Made by a program: the position numbers and the translations under genes. 64,000 bases of DNA from Hymenobacter sp. CRA2. GTDB taxonomy: Bacteria > Bacteroidota > Bacteroidia > Cytophagales > Hymenobacteraceae. Below the pieces are notes generated by a model. It was not told the origin of the DNA. It did no database searches and saw only the letters and a list, made by a program, of their open reading frames with translations. The stretch covers positions 310,001-374,000 of the forward strand of contig NZ_MVBC01000001.1 of the NCBI RefSeq assembly GCF_002007105.1, given 5' to 3'. This document shows, one piece after another, positions 7,603 to 17,147 of the stretch (position 1 is its first letter; each line of letters starts with the position of its first letter).

Positions 7603-10600
7603 ATGCGTACACCTTTACTCCCTTTACCACGTCATCTGTTTGGCCAGCGGCCCGGCGCTTGGGCGGGGTGGCTGCTGTTACTGCTGCTTACCAGCCACTC
7701 GGCCTGGGCCCAGACGGCGGAAATGTTTCAGTCTTACGCCGTCGTCAACGCCAACGGCGGGGGCAACAGCTACCTGGCCGGCAGCAAAAACGCCGATAAC
7801 GCTGCGCTGCTGGCCGGCAGCAATTTCGGCTCCTTCGCGGCAGGCAGCAGCTTGCTACTCAGCGGCGGCGAAATCAAAACCTACAAAAACAGCGGCGGCG
7901 ACGTGACCGGCGCCAAGCTGAACTACCGCGTGTACCGGCAGGATGTAGCGCCGGGCAGTTTGCCGGCTTTCACGGAGCTGGACTTGCCCTTCAGCGAAAA
8001 CCTGAACGGCTCCGGTGACCAGAAATGGACCAACGTCAATAATGCGCAGGGCAACAACAACCCCGGGCCGGTAAACCTGCTCAACGGGCTGAACGTGCGC
8101 GGCCGCTACGTGCTGGAGGTGTACTGGCGCATCACCACCAACCTGGGCGACCGGTTCGACAGCAACTTCGGCAACAACTTCAAGGCCACTTTCGACTACA
8201 CCAGCGGCAGCCTGTGCGGCACCTACACCATCGACGCGGGCGCGGCGGCTTCGGCTACCAACTTCGCTTCGTTTGGCAGCGCGGCGGCGGCACTGAATAC
8301 CAACGGCGTGTCGTGCGCGACGACTTTCAACGTGGCTGCGGGCACTGCTTACACCGAAAAAGTAGTGCTCGGCGCCATCAGCGGGGCATCGGCTAGCAGC
8401 ACCATCACGTTTCAGCGGGCGGGTAGCGGCGCCAATCCCCGTATTACGGCGCCGGGCGGCTCCTCCAGCACCGTCGACGCCATCGTGAGCCTGAACGGGA
8501 CTGACTACGTGACTTTCGACGGCATCGACCTGCTGGACCCGGGCAGCAACAACTCCACGGCCCTGCAGATGGAAATGGGCTACGCGCTGTGGCGTACCGG
8601 CGCGGGGGCCACAGCCGACGGCTGCCAGAACAACATCATCAAAAACTGCGTGGTGACCATGCAGCGGCCGCTGGGCACCAATGCCAACATCACCGGCATC
8701 TACGGCGCCAACTCCACCAGCGCCAACCTGACGGCCCTCGGCGCGGCGGGGCTCACGCCCGCGGCGACAAACTCCGGCAATGTCTTTACCAACAACACCA
8801 TCGAAGGCCCCAACCAGGGCATTTCGCTGCTGGGCATCGTGGACGCCGCGCCTTACACCTACTACGACCAAGGCAACAACGTGGGTGGTACCGTAGCCGG
8901 GACGCCCGGCGCGGGCGGTAGCGGCTCGGGCAACCTGCTGCGCAACCTGAACGGCATTGCGTCGGGCAGCAACGACATCTACGGCATTCAGGCCAGCAAC
9001 CAGAACGACCTGAGCGTGCGCTATAACCGAGTGGACAACGCCGGCGGTACGGGCGGCAGCGCGGCCATTCGCTCCCTGCGCGGCATCCGCCTGGGGGCGG
9101 GCGCGGCGGGCACCATCACGCTCAGCGACAACGCATTTACGCTCAACAACACAGGCTCCACCACGGAAATTCGCGGCATCGAGGCGGCTGCCACGGGGCT
9201 GGCTCTGACCACGGACAACAACGTCTTTACCATTGCCGCCAGCTCGTCGGCAACGGTTCAGTGCTTTCTGTTTACCAACGCCCTGGCTTCGTGGGCCGCC
9301 GACGGCAACGTGTGGGACAACAACGGCATTGCCTTGAGCACCACCGGCACCACGTACTTCGTGAACAACGCGGCCACCGCCGCGACGACGCCCATCATCA
9401 CCTTCACCAACAACACGGTGACCAACGTGAACCGTACGGGCACCAGCGGTACGTTCTACGGCTATTACAACAACAGCGGCGCGCCCGCGGCCAGCCCGGC
9501 GGTGCACACCATCACCGGCAACACCATCAGCAACATTACGCTGGCCGGCAGCTCCATCGGCTACGGCATCCGGCAGACGGCGGGTGCCGCTATCCGCCCG
9601 CAGGCGCTCATCAACGGCAACGTCATCAGCAACCTGAGCAGCGCTACGGGCTCGGTGTACGGCATCAACTTCGACTTCGGCGACAACGGCGGCACCAACG
9701 TGTCGACCATCAGCAACAACACGATTTCGGGGCTGAGCAGCGGCGTGGCCAGCGGCACGGGGCTGGGTGTGTTCGGCATTTACGCGGGTACGCAGGGCAG
9801 CACCGCCTCTAACGTTACGCACGTGACCATCAGTGGCAACAACATCAGCACGCTCAGCAATACGGGCACGGCTACGCTGGCCGCCATCAACATTCTGGGC
9901 AGCCCAACGCAGGTGACGGCCTCTTCCAACGTTATCAGCGGCCTGAGCGTGGGCGCGGCCAGCACGGCTTTCGTGCACGGCATTTACCTCGCGGGCGCCA
10001 CGTCAGCTACCATTGGTCAGAACCAGATCAGCGGCATCAGCGCGGCCAACGCCAGCAGTAACATCTACGGCATCCGGGTTTTGGGCGGCACCACCGTGAA
10101 CGTGACGCAGAATACGGTAAGTGGCCTGAACCATACCCACACCGCCACCGGCACGGCCTACGGCCTGGCGTTTGCCGGCGGAACGACGCTGAACGTGACG
10201 CGCAACAAGGTATATGATGTGGCCTCGGCCGCGGCTTCGGCTACGGTGTACGGCATGTATGCGCTGGGCACCAGCAGCACCTGCAACTTCAGCAACAACC
10301 TGGTGGGCGCCCTGCGCGCACCGGCCAGCACTGCGCTCAATGGGCTGATTGGCATCAACCTGACGGCAGGTACGGCGCTGAACGTATATCACAACACGGT
10401 ATATTTGAATGGCACAAGCAGCGGCGCCAATTTTGGCAGCAGCGCGCTATTCGCTGCTACAAGCCCGCTTGATTTGCGCAACAACGTGCTGGTAAATCTC
10501 ACGACGCCCAAAGGCACGGGCTTGGCCGTAGCGCTGCGCCGCGCGGGGGCTGCCACGTCCGCCAACTTGGTGGGCAGCACCAACAACAACCTGTACTACG

Positions 10601-13600
10601 CCGGTACGCCCGCGGCCACTAACCTGGTTTACTACGACGGCACCAACGCCGATCAGACGCTGGCCAGCTACCAGGCGCGCATGGCCACATTGGGCAGCAC
10701 TCCCGCACGCGAATCGGCGGCGGTGACGGAAAACCCACCCTTCCTGAGCACCACGGGCGCCGATGCCGGCTTCCTGCACATCAACCCGGCCGTGCCCACG
10801 CAGGTGGAGAGTGGCGGCATACCCATCGGGACCGTAGCGGTGGACTTCGATGGTAACGCGCGCAACGCCACTACCCCGGATATTGGCGCCGATGAAGGGG
10901 CCTTCACGCCGGCCGCAGGAATGAGCATCAGCGCCGTGACGTACACCCAAAGCGGCGACAACACCACGCTGAATACCACCAACCAGCTGGTAACCAGCCT
11001 GAACGTACAGACTACGGGCAGCCTGAATGCGCTGACGCTCAACAGCCTCTCCATTGACCTGGGCAGCACCCAGCCGGCCGACGTCAGCAACGCCCGCCTG
11101 TACGCCAGCACCAGCGCCACGTTCAGCGTGGCCTCGGCTACGCTGGTACCCACTTCGGGCAGCATCGGTGCGCCCGGCTACACGCTGACGCTGAGCACGC
11201 CCGCCACACTGACCTCGGGCAACAACTACTACTTTCTGACCTACGACATCCCCGGCACGGCCACACCGGGCAACACCGTAGCCTCGGCCCTGACGCAGGT
11301 GAGCGTATCCGGCACCGCTTACAACGCCACGCTCTCGGGTGCGGCGGCCGCGCGCTTGATTCTGGGGCCGCTCAACGGCACTTACCTGGTGGGGCAAGGC
11401 AACGCGGCGCCGGGCTACGCTACCATCACGGCAGCACTGGCCGATCTGGCCTACCGCGGCGTCGGTGGCCCGGTAACGTTTTCGCTGACCAATCCGGCCT
11501 CGACGCCCTACTCCGCCGCCAACGGCGAAACCTTCCCGCTAACCATTGCGCCTGTCGCCGGAGCCAGCGCGGCTAACACCGTGACGTTTAAGCCGGCCGC
11601 CGGCGTGCAGCCCATTATTTCGGGCAGCAGCGGCAGTTCCAATTCGGCCTTACTGGTGCTCAGCGGGGCCGACTACGTCACCTTCGACGGGGCCAATACC
11701 ACCGACGGCACCACGCGCGACCTGACGCTGACCAACACCAGCGTCAGCACCGGCACGGCCGTGGTATGGGTGGCCAGCCAAGGCGTGGGAGCCGGCGCCA
11801 CCAACAACACCCTGAAGAACCTGAACCTGAGCGGTGCCACCACTTTCACCGGCACATTCGGGGTATTTGCCGGCAGCACGGCCGGCATCGGCACGGCCAA
11901 TACCGGCGCCGATAACGACGCGCTGACCATGCAGAACAACGCCATTCAGTCGGTGGGCTACGGCATCTTCGCTGGGGGCACGGCCAATGCTTCGGCCGGC
12001 GGCCTCGACAACCTGGTGGTGCGCGACAACACCGTGGGCCCGGCCACGAGCGGCAGCGGCAACATTGCGGTGGCGGGCATTTACCTGACCAATGCCTTCG
12101 GCAGCACGCTGACCAACGGGGCGCAGGTAAGCGGCAACACCGTGCAGAACGTGGCCACGACCACTGGCACTGTGCCCTACGGCATCAACCTGGCCAGCAA
12201 CGTGCCCTTCGCCACGGTGCAGCGCAACGTCATCAACGGCGTGGCGCAGACCGGCAACGGCACCGACGCCTACGGCCTGAACCTGGGCAGCGGCGTGACC
12301 GACGCCGTGGTGGACGGCAACCGGGTGCTCAACGTAACCGGTGGCGCCAACGGCTACAGCGGCCATGGCATCGACGTGAGCCCCGGCTCGGCCAGCAGCA
12401 ACCTGCGCCTGAGCAACAACGTGGTGGCGGGCATCGGCGGAGCGGGCTGGACCTCGCTGCTGAGCACCAGCAACGCGGGCATCACCGGCATCCGGCTGCT
12501 GGGCACCACGCCGGGGGGCATCAGCCTGTACCACAACTCGGTGAACCTGAGCGGCAGCTTCAGCAGCACGAGCAACGCACTGTCGGCGGCGCTCTACGTG
12601 GGCAGCGGCGCCACCGGGCTGGATGTGCGCAACAACGTGCTGGTCAATACGCTGGCCTCCCCAACGGCCGGGGCCACGTCGAAGGCTTACGCTTTCTACA
12701 GCACGGCGCCGGCAGCGGCTTTTACGCTTCTGAACTACAACGACTACTTCGTAAGCGGTACGCAGGGCCAGCTAGGCAACTTCGGCGGCACGGGCACCAG
12801 CTCCACCAGCGGCACCAACGTGGCCACGCTGACGGCGCTGCGCACCGCGTCGGGCCAGGACGCCAGCTCCATGACGGGGGCACCGGGCTTCACCTCGGCC
12901 ACCGACCTACGGCCCAACCCGGCCAGCTCGGACAGCTACAACTTGAACGGCACCGGCGTGCAGCTGCCCGCCGTGAGCCAGGACCTGAGCGGTACGGCCC
13001 GCCCCACCACGGTGGCCGCCGGCGCGCCGGATCTGGGCGCGTACGAGTTTACGCCCACCGTTCAGCCCAACGCCCTGACCACCACTGGCAGCTACGCGCC
13101 GGGCGCCACGCAGCAGTTCTTCTTCAACAACCGCCTGATTGCCAGCATCACCTACGGCACAGCCGGCACGCTACCCACCACGCTGACGGCGCGCTACTAC
13201 CCCGGCACCAACCCGCGCGGCCCGCGTGCGGGCACGCGCTACCTCAACAGCTACCTGGAGCTGGCCGCCGCCAACGACGGCGCGGACTTTACCTACGACC
13301 TGACCCTGTACTACGACGACGCGCTGCTGGGTACGGTCAGCCCGGAGAGCAGCCTGCGCCTGTCGCGCCGCGACCCGGCCACGGGTCTGTACTACTTCTT
13401 TGAGGAGGCCACGCTCGACGCTACCGCCAACACGCTGACGCAAACCGGCCTGACGGCCTTCGGCGAGTTTACCGGCTCGGATATTGCCGCCCCGCTGCCC
13501 GTCAGCCTGGTGGCTTTCGAAGCGCAGCGCCAGGGTGCGGAGACGCTGCTGACCTGGACCACGGCCCAGGAAAAGAACAGCCGCGGCTTTGAGGTGCAGG

Positions 13601-14058
13601 TATCGGCTGATGGCCGCGCCTACCGCCCGCTGGACTTCGTGGCCAGCACGACGCCCAACGCCAGCACCGCGCGCAGCTACCACTTCGTGGACCGCGAAGC
13701 CGGCAAGCAGGGCCTGCGCTACTACCGCCTGCGCCAGCTCGATCTGACCGGCGAGGAAGCCTTCTTCGGCCCGCGGACGGTGCAGTTCGGCGCGGCGCCC
13801 AGCAGCAGTTTGAGTGCCCACCCGAACCCGTTTGGGCAGCAGCTCTGGTTGCGCCTGGCCTCGCCCGTAGCGCAGCCGGCCACGCTGGTACGCTTCTACG
13901 ACCTTAACGGCCGCCTCGTCCTCACCCGCACCGTATCGGTGCCGGCGGGCTCGTCGGAGCTGCTGCTCGATGATTTGGGCGCCTTGCCCGGCGGCGTGTA
14001 TTCGTTGCAGCTCACGCTCGGCGGCGTGCCGCAGCGGGTGAAGCTGGTCAAGCCGTAA
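7603..14058 (+). CDS. Giant secreted beta-helix protein with type IX sorting domain
   Basis: A 2151-residue protein with a long signal peptide (residues 1 to about 36, ending AWAQ). Two large right-handed beta-helix regions are rich in short Asn/Gly/Ser/Thr repeats of the form NxI/V-S/T-x-L (for example VTISGNNIS, GNVISNLSS, NNTISGLSS). They are separated at about residues 1105-1255 by a beta-sandwich resembling the BNR-associated N-terminal domain. A fibronectin-like segment follows (about 1962-2062, from PLPVSLVAFEA) and then the sorting domain (about 2066-2151) with AHPNPFGQ, YDLNGRLV and LPGGVYSLQL. Such proteins cross the outer membrane through the type IX system and are fixed to the surface or released; a role in adhesion or polysaccharide binding is plausible but not shown. 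No catalytic motif was recognised. Confidence 0.88.
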   Translation: MRTPLLPLPRHLFGQRPGAWAGWLLLLLLTSHSAWAQTAEMFQSYAVVNANGGGNSYLAGSKNADNAALLAGSNFGSFAAGSSLLLSGGEIKTYKNSGGDVTGAKLNYRVYRQDVAPGSLPAFTELDLPFSENLNGSGDQKWTNVNNAQGNNNPGPVNLLNGLNVRGRYVLEVYWRITTNLGDRFDSNFGNNFKATFDYTSGSLCGTYTIDAGAAASATNFASFGSAAAALNTNGVSCATTFNVAAGTAYTEKVVLGAISGASASSTITFQRAGSGANPRITAPGGSSSTVDAIVSLNGTDYVTFDGIDLLDPGSNNSTALQMEMGYALWRTGAGATADGCQNNIIKNCVVTMQRPLGTNANITGIYGANSTSANLTALGAAGLTPAATNSGNVFTNNTIEGPNQGISLLGIVDAAPYTYYDQGNNVGGTVAGTPGAGGSGSGNLLRNLNGIASGSNDIYGIQASNQNDLSVRYNRVDNAGGTGGSAAIRSLRGIRLGAGAAGTITLSDNAFTLNNTGSTTEIRGIEAAATGLALTTDNNVFTIAASSSATVQCFLFTNALASWAADGNVWDNNGIALSTTGTTYFVNNAATAATTPIITFTNNTVTNVNRTGTSGTFYGYYNNSGAPAASPAVHTITGNTISNITLAGSSIGYGIRQTAGAAIRPQALINGNVISNLSSATGSVYGINFDFGDNGGTNVSTISNNTISGLSSGVASGTGLGVFGIYAGTQGSTASNVTHVTISGNNISTLSNTGTATLAAINILGSPTQVTASSNVISGLSVGAASTAFVHGIYLAGATSATIGQNQISGISAANASSNIYGIRVLGGTTVNVTQNTVSGLNHTHTATGTAYGLAFAGGTTLNVTRNKVYDVASAAASATVYGMYALGTSSTCNFSNNLVGALRAPASTALNGLIGINLTAGTALNVYHNTVYLNGTSSGANFGSSALFAATSPLDLRNNVLVNLTTPKGTGLAVALRRAGAATSANLVGSTNNNLYYAGTPAATNLVYYDGTNADQTLASYQARMATLGSTPARESAAVTENPPFLSTTGADAGFLHINPAVPTQVESGGIPIGTVAVDFDGNARNATTPDIGADEGAFTPAAGMSISAVTYTQSGDNTTLNTTNQLVTSLNVQTTGSLNALTLNSLSIDLGSTQPADVSNARLYASTSATFSVASATLVPTSGSIGAPGYTLTLSTPATLTSGNNYYFLTYDIPGTATPGNTVASALTQVSVSGTAYNATLSGAAAARLILGPLNGTYLVGQGNAAPGYATITAALADLAYRGVGGPVTFSLTNPASTPYSAANGETFPLTIAPVAGASAANTVTFKPAAGVQPIISGSSGSSNSALLVLSGADYVTFDGANTTDGTTRDLTLTNTSVSTGTAVVWVASQGVGAGATNNTLKNLNLSGATTFTGTFGVFAGSTAGIGTANTGADNDALTMQNNAIQSVGYGIFAGGTANASAGGLDNLVVRDNTVGPATSGSGNIAVAGIYLTNAFGSTLTNGAQVSGNTVQNVATTTGTVPYGINLASNVPFATVQRNVINGVAQTGNGTDAYGLNLGSGVTDAVVDGNRVLNVTGGANGYSGHGIDVSPGSASSNLRLSNNVVAGIGGAGWTSLLSTSNAGITGIRLLGTTPGGISLYHNSVNLSGSFSSTSNALSAALYVGSGATGLDVRNNVLVNTLASPTAGATSKAYAFYSTAPAAAFTLLNYNDYFVSGTQGQLGNFGGTGTSSTSGTNVATLTALRTASGQDASSMTGAPGFTSATDLRPNPASSDSYNLNGTGVQLPAVSQDLSGTARPTTVAAGAPDLGAYEFTPTVQPNALTTTGSYAPGATQQFFFNNRLIASITYGTAGTLPTTLTARYYPGTNPRGPRAGTRYLNSYLELAAANDGADFTYDLTLYYDDALLGTVSPESSLRLSRRDPATGLYYFFEEATLDATANTLTQTGLTAFGEFTGSDIAAPLPVSLVAFEAQRQGAETLLTWTTAQEKNSRGFEVQVSADGRAYRPLDFVASTTPNASTARSYHFVDREAGKQGLRYYRLRQLDLTGEEAFFGPRTVQFGAAPSSSLSAHPNPFGQQLWLRLASPVAQPATLVRFYDLNGRLVLTRTVSVPAGSSELLLDDLGALPGGVYSLQLTLGGVPQRVKLVKP

Positions 14059-14083
14059 CTTTCTGCTCTTGCTAGCAGCCACG

Positions 14084-14118
14084 AAAAAGCCCGCTTCCGT
14101 TATGGAAGCGGGCTTTTT
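14084..14118 (+). terminator. Rho-independent terminator of the beta-helix gene
   Basis: A 15-bp perfect stem (AAAAAGCCCGCTTCC, 5-nt loop GTTAT, then the complement) ending in TTTTT. The A-tract on the left arm also makes it suitable for the convergent sdaA transcript. Confidence 0.9.
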
Positions 14119-14172
14119 GTATTGAAGATGGTCAGCAAGCTTCTCTGAGCGAGGTGCCTGCCTTCCTACCGG

Positions 14173-15075
14173 CTATTCGCCCTGATCGGGCAGGATCTGA
14201 ATGTCCTGCACCAGCACTTTCTGCTCAATTTGCCGGGCGCGGGGCGTGTTGGCCAGGCCGCCGAGGGCGGTTTCCTTGTAGCGCGTTTCCATGCTCTCCC
14301 CCACTTCGCCCAGGGCCGCCACGCACTGGTCGACGGGGATGACCGGGTCGACGCCGGCAATGGCAATCTGAGCCGAGGAAAACGCAATGGCAGAAGCCGA
14401 GGCGTTGCGCACTACGCAGGGCACTTCCACCAGGCCGGCTACCGGGTCGCACACGAGGCCGAGCATGCACTGAATGGTAATGGCCACGGCGGCAAAAGCC
14501 TGCTCCACCGAGCCGCCCAGGCAATACACCACGGCGCCCGCGCCCATGGCGGCGGCGCTGCCCGTTTCGGCCTGGCAGCCGCCCACGGCGCCGGCCAGCG
14601 AGGCGTTCTGCTCGATGATCAGGGCAATGCCGGCTGCCACCAGCAGGCCTTCCAGAATGCGGCGGTCGTCGAGCCGGTGCAGCTCCTGCACGGTGGTCAG
14701 GATGCCGGGCAAGATACCCGAGGCGCCGGCCGTGGGGGCGGCCACCACACGGCCCATGCAGGAATTGACCTCCTTGGCGCCCAGCGCGCGGGTCACCAGC
14801 ATCTTGAACTCGGGCGAGAGCACCGTCACGGGCGAGGCGGCCACTTTCTTCGCGCCGTTCTTAATCATACCCGAGCGCGAGGTCATGTCCTCGCTCAGGC
14901 CGGTGCGCACGGCGTCGCACATCACGTCGTAGGCGCGCTGCAGGCCGTCCCAGATGTCGGCCTCGGCGCGGCCTTTCTGCTCCATTTCGTAGGCCAGCAC
15001 GGGCTGCCAGAGCGGCTCGCCGGTGCGGGAGCAGTGCTCCTGCCAGCTGGCAAAATCATTAAATAACAAGGACAT
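14173..15075 (-). CDS. sdaAA: L-serine dehydratase (iron-sulfur dependent), alpha subunit
   Basis: A 300-residue protein matching the alpha domain of the iron-sulfur L-serine ammonia-lyase that converts L-serine to pyruvate and ammonia. Visible family segments are SRSGMIKNGAKK, VNSCMGRVVAAPTAGASG, SAAAMGAGA and QCMLGLVCDPVAGLVEVPC; the cysteines in the first and last of these segments are the usual cluster ligands. The length fits a two-subunit enzyme, so a separate beta subunit gene is needed and is not next to it. It is divergent from the acetyltransferase at 15255. Confidence 0.92.
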   Translation of the reverse strand: MSLLFNDFASWQEHCSRTGEPLWQPVLAYEMEQKGRAEADIWDGLQRAYDVMCDAVRTGLSEDMTSRSGMIKNGAKKVAASPVTVLSPEFKMLVTRALGAKEVNSCMGRVVAAPTAGASGILPGILTTVQELHRLDDRRILEGLLVAAGIALIIEQNASLAGAVGGCQAETGSAAAMGAGAVVYCLGGSVEQAFAAVAITIQCMLGLVCDPVAGLVEVPCVVRNASASAIAFSSAQIAIAGVDPVIPVDQCVAALGEVGESMETRYKETALGGLANTPRARQIEQKVLVQDIQILPDQGE

Positions 15076-15225
15076 GGTCGGGTGGGGAAAGAAACGGGAA
15101 TGGGGAAATCAAGGCCTGGGCCTTAGGCTGAAACGCAGCCGGGCCGGCCGGGGTGCCGCAAAGGCCGGCGAATTTCGGCAATTCCGCCGTAGCGCACCGC
15201 CGGCCGCTAATTCGGCCGCGGCGCG

Positions 15226-15232
15226 TACTTTG
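15226..15232 (+). promoter_or_regulatory. Candidate -7 box for the acetyltransferase gene
   Basis: TACTTTG lies 22 bp before the ATG at 15255. It is one base shorter than the Bacteroidota consensus TAnnTTTG, and no good TTTG was found about 20 bp upstream, so the call is weak. Confidence 0.3.
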
Positions 15233-15254
15233 CGGCGCACTGTTTTTCCTTGTT

Positions 15255-15692
15255 ATGTCCGCTGCTTCCTTCGTCGTGAGCACCGACGCGGCCCGCCTCG
15301 ACGTCGACCTGATTCACGATTTCCTGAGCAACCACTCGTACTGGGCGCCCGGCATCAGCCGCGAGCTGGTGGAGCGCTCCATTCGCCACTCCCTCTGCTT
15401 TGGGGTGTATGCCCTCGACGGGCAGCAGGTCGGCTTCGCCCGCGTCATCAGCGACCGGGCCACCTTCGCCTACCTCTGCGACGTGTTCGTGCTCGATGCC
15501 TACCGCGGCCAAGGCCTGAGCAAGCTGCTCATGCGCCACATCACCGAGCACCCCGAGCTGCAGGGCTTGCGCCGCTGGCTGCTCGGCACCCGCGACGCCC
15601 ACTCGCTTTACGCACAGTTTGGCTTTACGCCGCTGGCCTCGCCGCCGCGCTTCATGGAAAACGCCAAGCTCGATCCGTACCGGCCGGCCTGA
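15255..15692 (+). CDS. GNAT family N-acetyltransferase
   Basis: A 145-residue GNAT protein. The ATG at 15255 is preferred to an ATG at 15153 because the extra 34 residues are Arg/Pro-rich and unlike the family. The core is visible: GFARVISDRATFAYLCDVFV (strands 2-4), then the acetyl-CoA loop YRGQGLSKLLM (Q/RxxGxG/A type), then LLGTRDAHSLYAQFGF, which is the common end of the fold. It transfers an acetyl group from acetyl-CoA to an unknown amine. It is alone between a divergent sdaAA and a convergent secreted protein gene. Confidence 0.88.
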   Translation: MSAASFVVSTDAARLDVDLIHDFLSNHSYWAPGISRELVERSIRHSLCFGVYALDGQQVGFARVISDRATFAYLCDVFVLDAYRGQGLSKLLMRHITEHPELQGLRRWLLGTRDAHSLYAQFGFTPLASPPRFMENAKLDPYRPA

Positions 15693-15695
15693 CAC

Positions 15696-15731
15696 ACAGC
15701 GGCCCCGCCCGGTACCGGGCGGGGCCGCTGT
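15696..15731. terminator. 36-bp perfect GC palindrome between convergent genes
   Basis: The sequence reads the same on both strands from ACAGCGGCCCC to GGGGCCGCTGT. It starts 4 bp after the acetyltransferase stop and ends 30 bp from the stop of the convergent gene; a bidirectional terminator is likely. Confidence 0.75.
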
Positions 15732-15760
15732 CGGCTTGTATGTATGGCTAAGCCGAGTGC

Positions 15761-16987
15761 TTACTGCACCACCAGCTTGGTTTGCTGCGTCTGCTGGCCT
15801 ACGCGCAGCCGCACCGTGTACAGCCCGGCGCGCAGCGCGGGCAGCTCGATGGCATGGCTGCCTGCGGCTTGCGCCGTAGTGGGCAGCGCCAGGGTCACGC
15901 GGCGGCCTACCATGTCCGTTACTTCCACCGAAGCCTGACCGGCGGCGGGCAGCACGTAGCGCACCGTGGCCGCACCAGCCGCGGGGTTGGGCGCCACGCT
16001 CAGCTGCGCCACCAGGGCGCGGGCCGATTGCGCTGCCGTTACCTGCGCGTAGGTGTAGATGGCGCGCTGGTAGTTCTGGTAGCCCGTGCCGTTCCAGGCT
16101 TGCACGGTGGCCACGGCCGGGTTGCCCAGCGCGTCGTAGGTGTAGGTGGTTTGCGAGCTGTTCCGCCAGGCGCTGTTTTGCCAGGACTCGCTGGTCAGCA
16201 GCACAATCTGGCTCTGCGCGTTGTACTGGTAAGTTTGCCGGCTACTGTTGACGTAAGCCGAGCCGTCGACGGTGGCCTGCTCGGCAATGGCTACCTCCAC
16301 GGGCCCCGTGGCATTGGTGCTGTAGGTGGTGGTGATGCGCTGCAGCTTGCCCCAGCCGCTTCCGCCGAAGTCGGGCGTTTGGGCCTCGTAGCCAATGCGT
16401 CGGCCCTGGGCATCGTAGGTGTAGAGGCGCCGGGCCGCCGGTGAGTAGGCGCCGCCCGCGTAGTTTTCTTCCAGCACCTGCGCCACCAGGTTGTTGGTGC
16501 CGTAGGAGTGCGTGTTGCGCTTGAGCTGCTCCCAGCCCATGCCTACGTTGGCAAAGCGCTTTTCTTCGACGAGCTGGTCGGCGGCGTTGTAGGTGTTGAC
16601 GTCGGCGAAATACGGCTGGCCCTGAGGGCTGAGCTGGTAGGAAATGATGGTATCGTTCAGCACCTGCCCCGAGGCCGTGAACTGCCGGCGCGTGGCCGCC
16701 AGCGGCACCCAGTTGCCGCCGCTCCACCGGTCGCTGCGCACGGTGCCGGGCAGGTTGGCGTTGGCGCCGGTGTAGCGCGAGTACACTTCGCGCGAGTAAT
16801 CCAGCCACGACGTGCCCGAGGCATTCTGAATGAGCACCTGCTGCAGCTGCGACACCGTAGCGGCCGGGCGGCTGGCCGTCGGGGCCCAGCCCGGGGCTTG
16901 CAAGGAGGCGTCCAACGATTGGGCCTGGGTGGCAGCGGCCGTCAGCAGCGCCGCGGCGAGGCCCCATAAGCGTAAAGATTTGTGCAT
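15761..16987 (-). CDS. Secreted YD-repeat-like protein with type IX sorting domain
   Basis: A 408-residue protein starting at the ATG at 16987, which begins a signal peptide (MHKSLRLWGLAAALL, cleavage near TQAQ); a longer frame to 17131 lacks signal character at its start. The middle contains Tyr-rich repeats of the YD/RHS type, such as YTYDAQGRRIGYEAQ and YTYDALGNPAVATVQAW, spaced about 40-45 residues apart. The C-terminal about 80 residues form a type A sorting domain: SVAPNPAAGAATVRY, VTDMVGRRV and LRAGLYTVRL. It is a probable client of the type IX system encoded at 39-52 kb. The function is unknown; the repeats suggest carbohydrate or surface binding. Confidence 0.85.
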   Translation of the reverse strand: MHKSLRLWGLAAALLTAAATQAQSLDASLQAPGWAPTASRPAATVSQLQQVLIQNASGTSWLDYSREVYSRYTGANANLPGTVRSDRWSGGNWVPLAATRRQFTASGQVLNDTIISYQLSPQGQPYFADVNTYNAADQLVEEKRFANVGMGWEQLKRNTHSYGTNNLVAQVLEENYAGGAYSPAARRLYTYDAQGRRIGYEAQTPDFGGSGWGKLQRITTTYSTNATGPVEVAIAEQATVDGSAYVNSSRQTYQYNAQSQIVLLTSESWQNSAWRNSSQTTYTYDALGNPAVATVQAWNGTGYQNYQRAIYTYAQVTAAQSARALVAQLSVAPNPAAGAATVRYVLPAAGQASVEVTDMVGRRVTLALPTTAQAAGSHAIELPALRAGLYTVRLRVGQQTQQTKLVVQ

Positions 16988-17080
16988 GCTAAGCGAATAA
17001 GAGTGGAATACTGCCCGGGCCTTGACAACGGCCCGGTCGGCAAATATCAGGGAAGCTCGGCAGCGCCGCGGCAGCCGCGC

Positions 17081-17128
17081 AAAAAAATACCGCCCGCCGA
17101 ACGCGCATCGGGCGCATTCGGCGGGCGG
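17081..17128 (-). terminator. Rho-independent terminator of msrB
   Basis: Arms 17090-17101 (CCGCCCGCCGAA) and 17117-17128 pair perfectly over 12 bp. On the minus strand the stem is followed by a T-tract (the A run at 17081-17087 on the plus strand). It lies 20 bp past the msrB stop. Confidence 0.88.
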
Positions 17129-17147
17129 CAAGCACTGGCAGTGGCCG

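Noticed and set aside
7640-7906. 88-codon plus-strand frame at the start of the beta-helix gene
   Set aside because: It overlaps a well-supported frame starting at 7603 and has a low-complexity Ala/Pro/Thr product.
7855-9978. 707-codon minus-strand frame inside the beta-helix gene
   Set aside because: It is an antisense shadow: the Ala/Val/Arg/Gly/His-rich product has no motifs, and the plus-strand gene has a signal peptide, repeats and a sorting domain.
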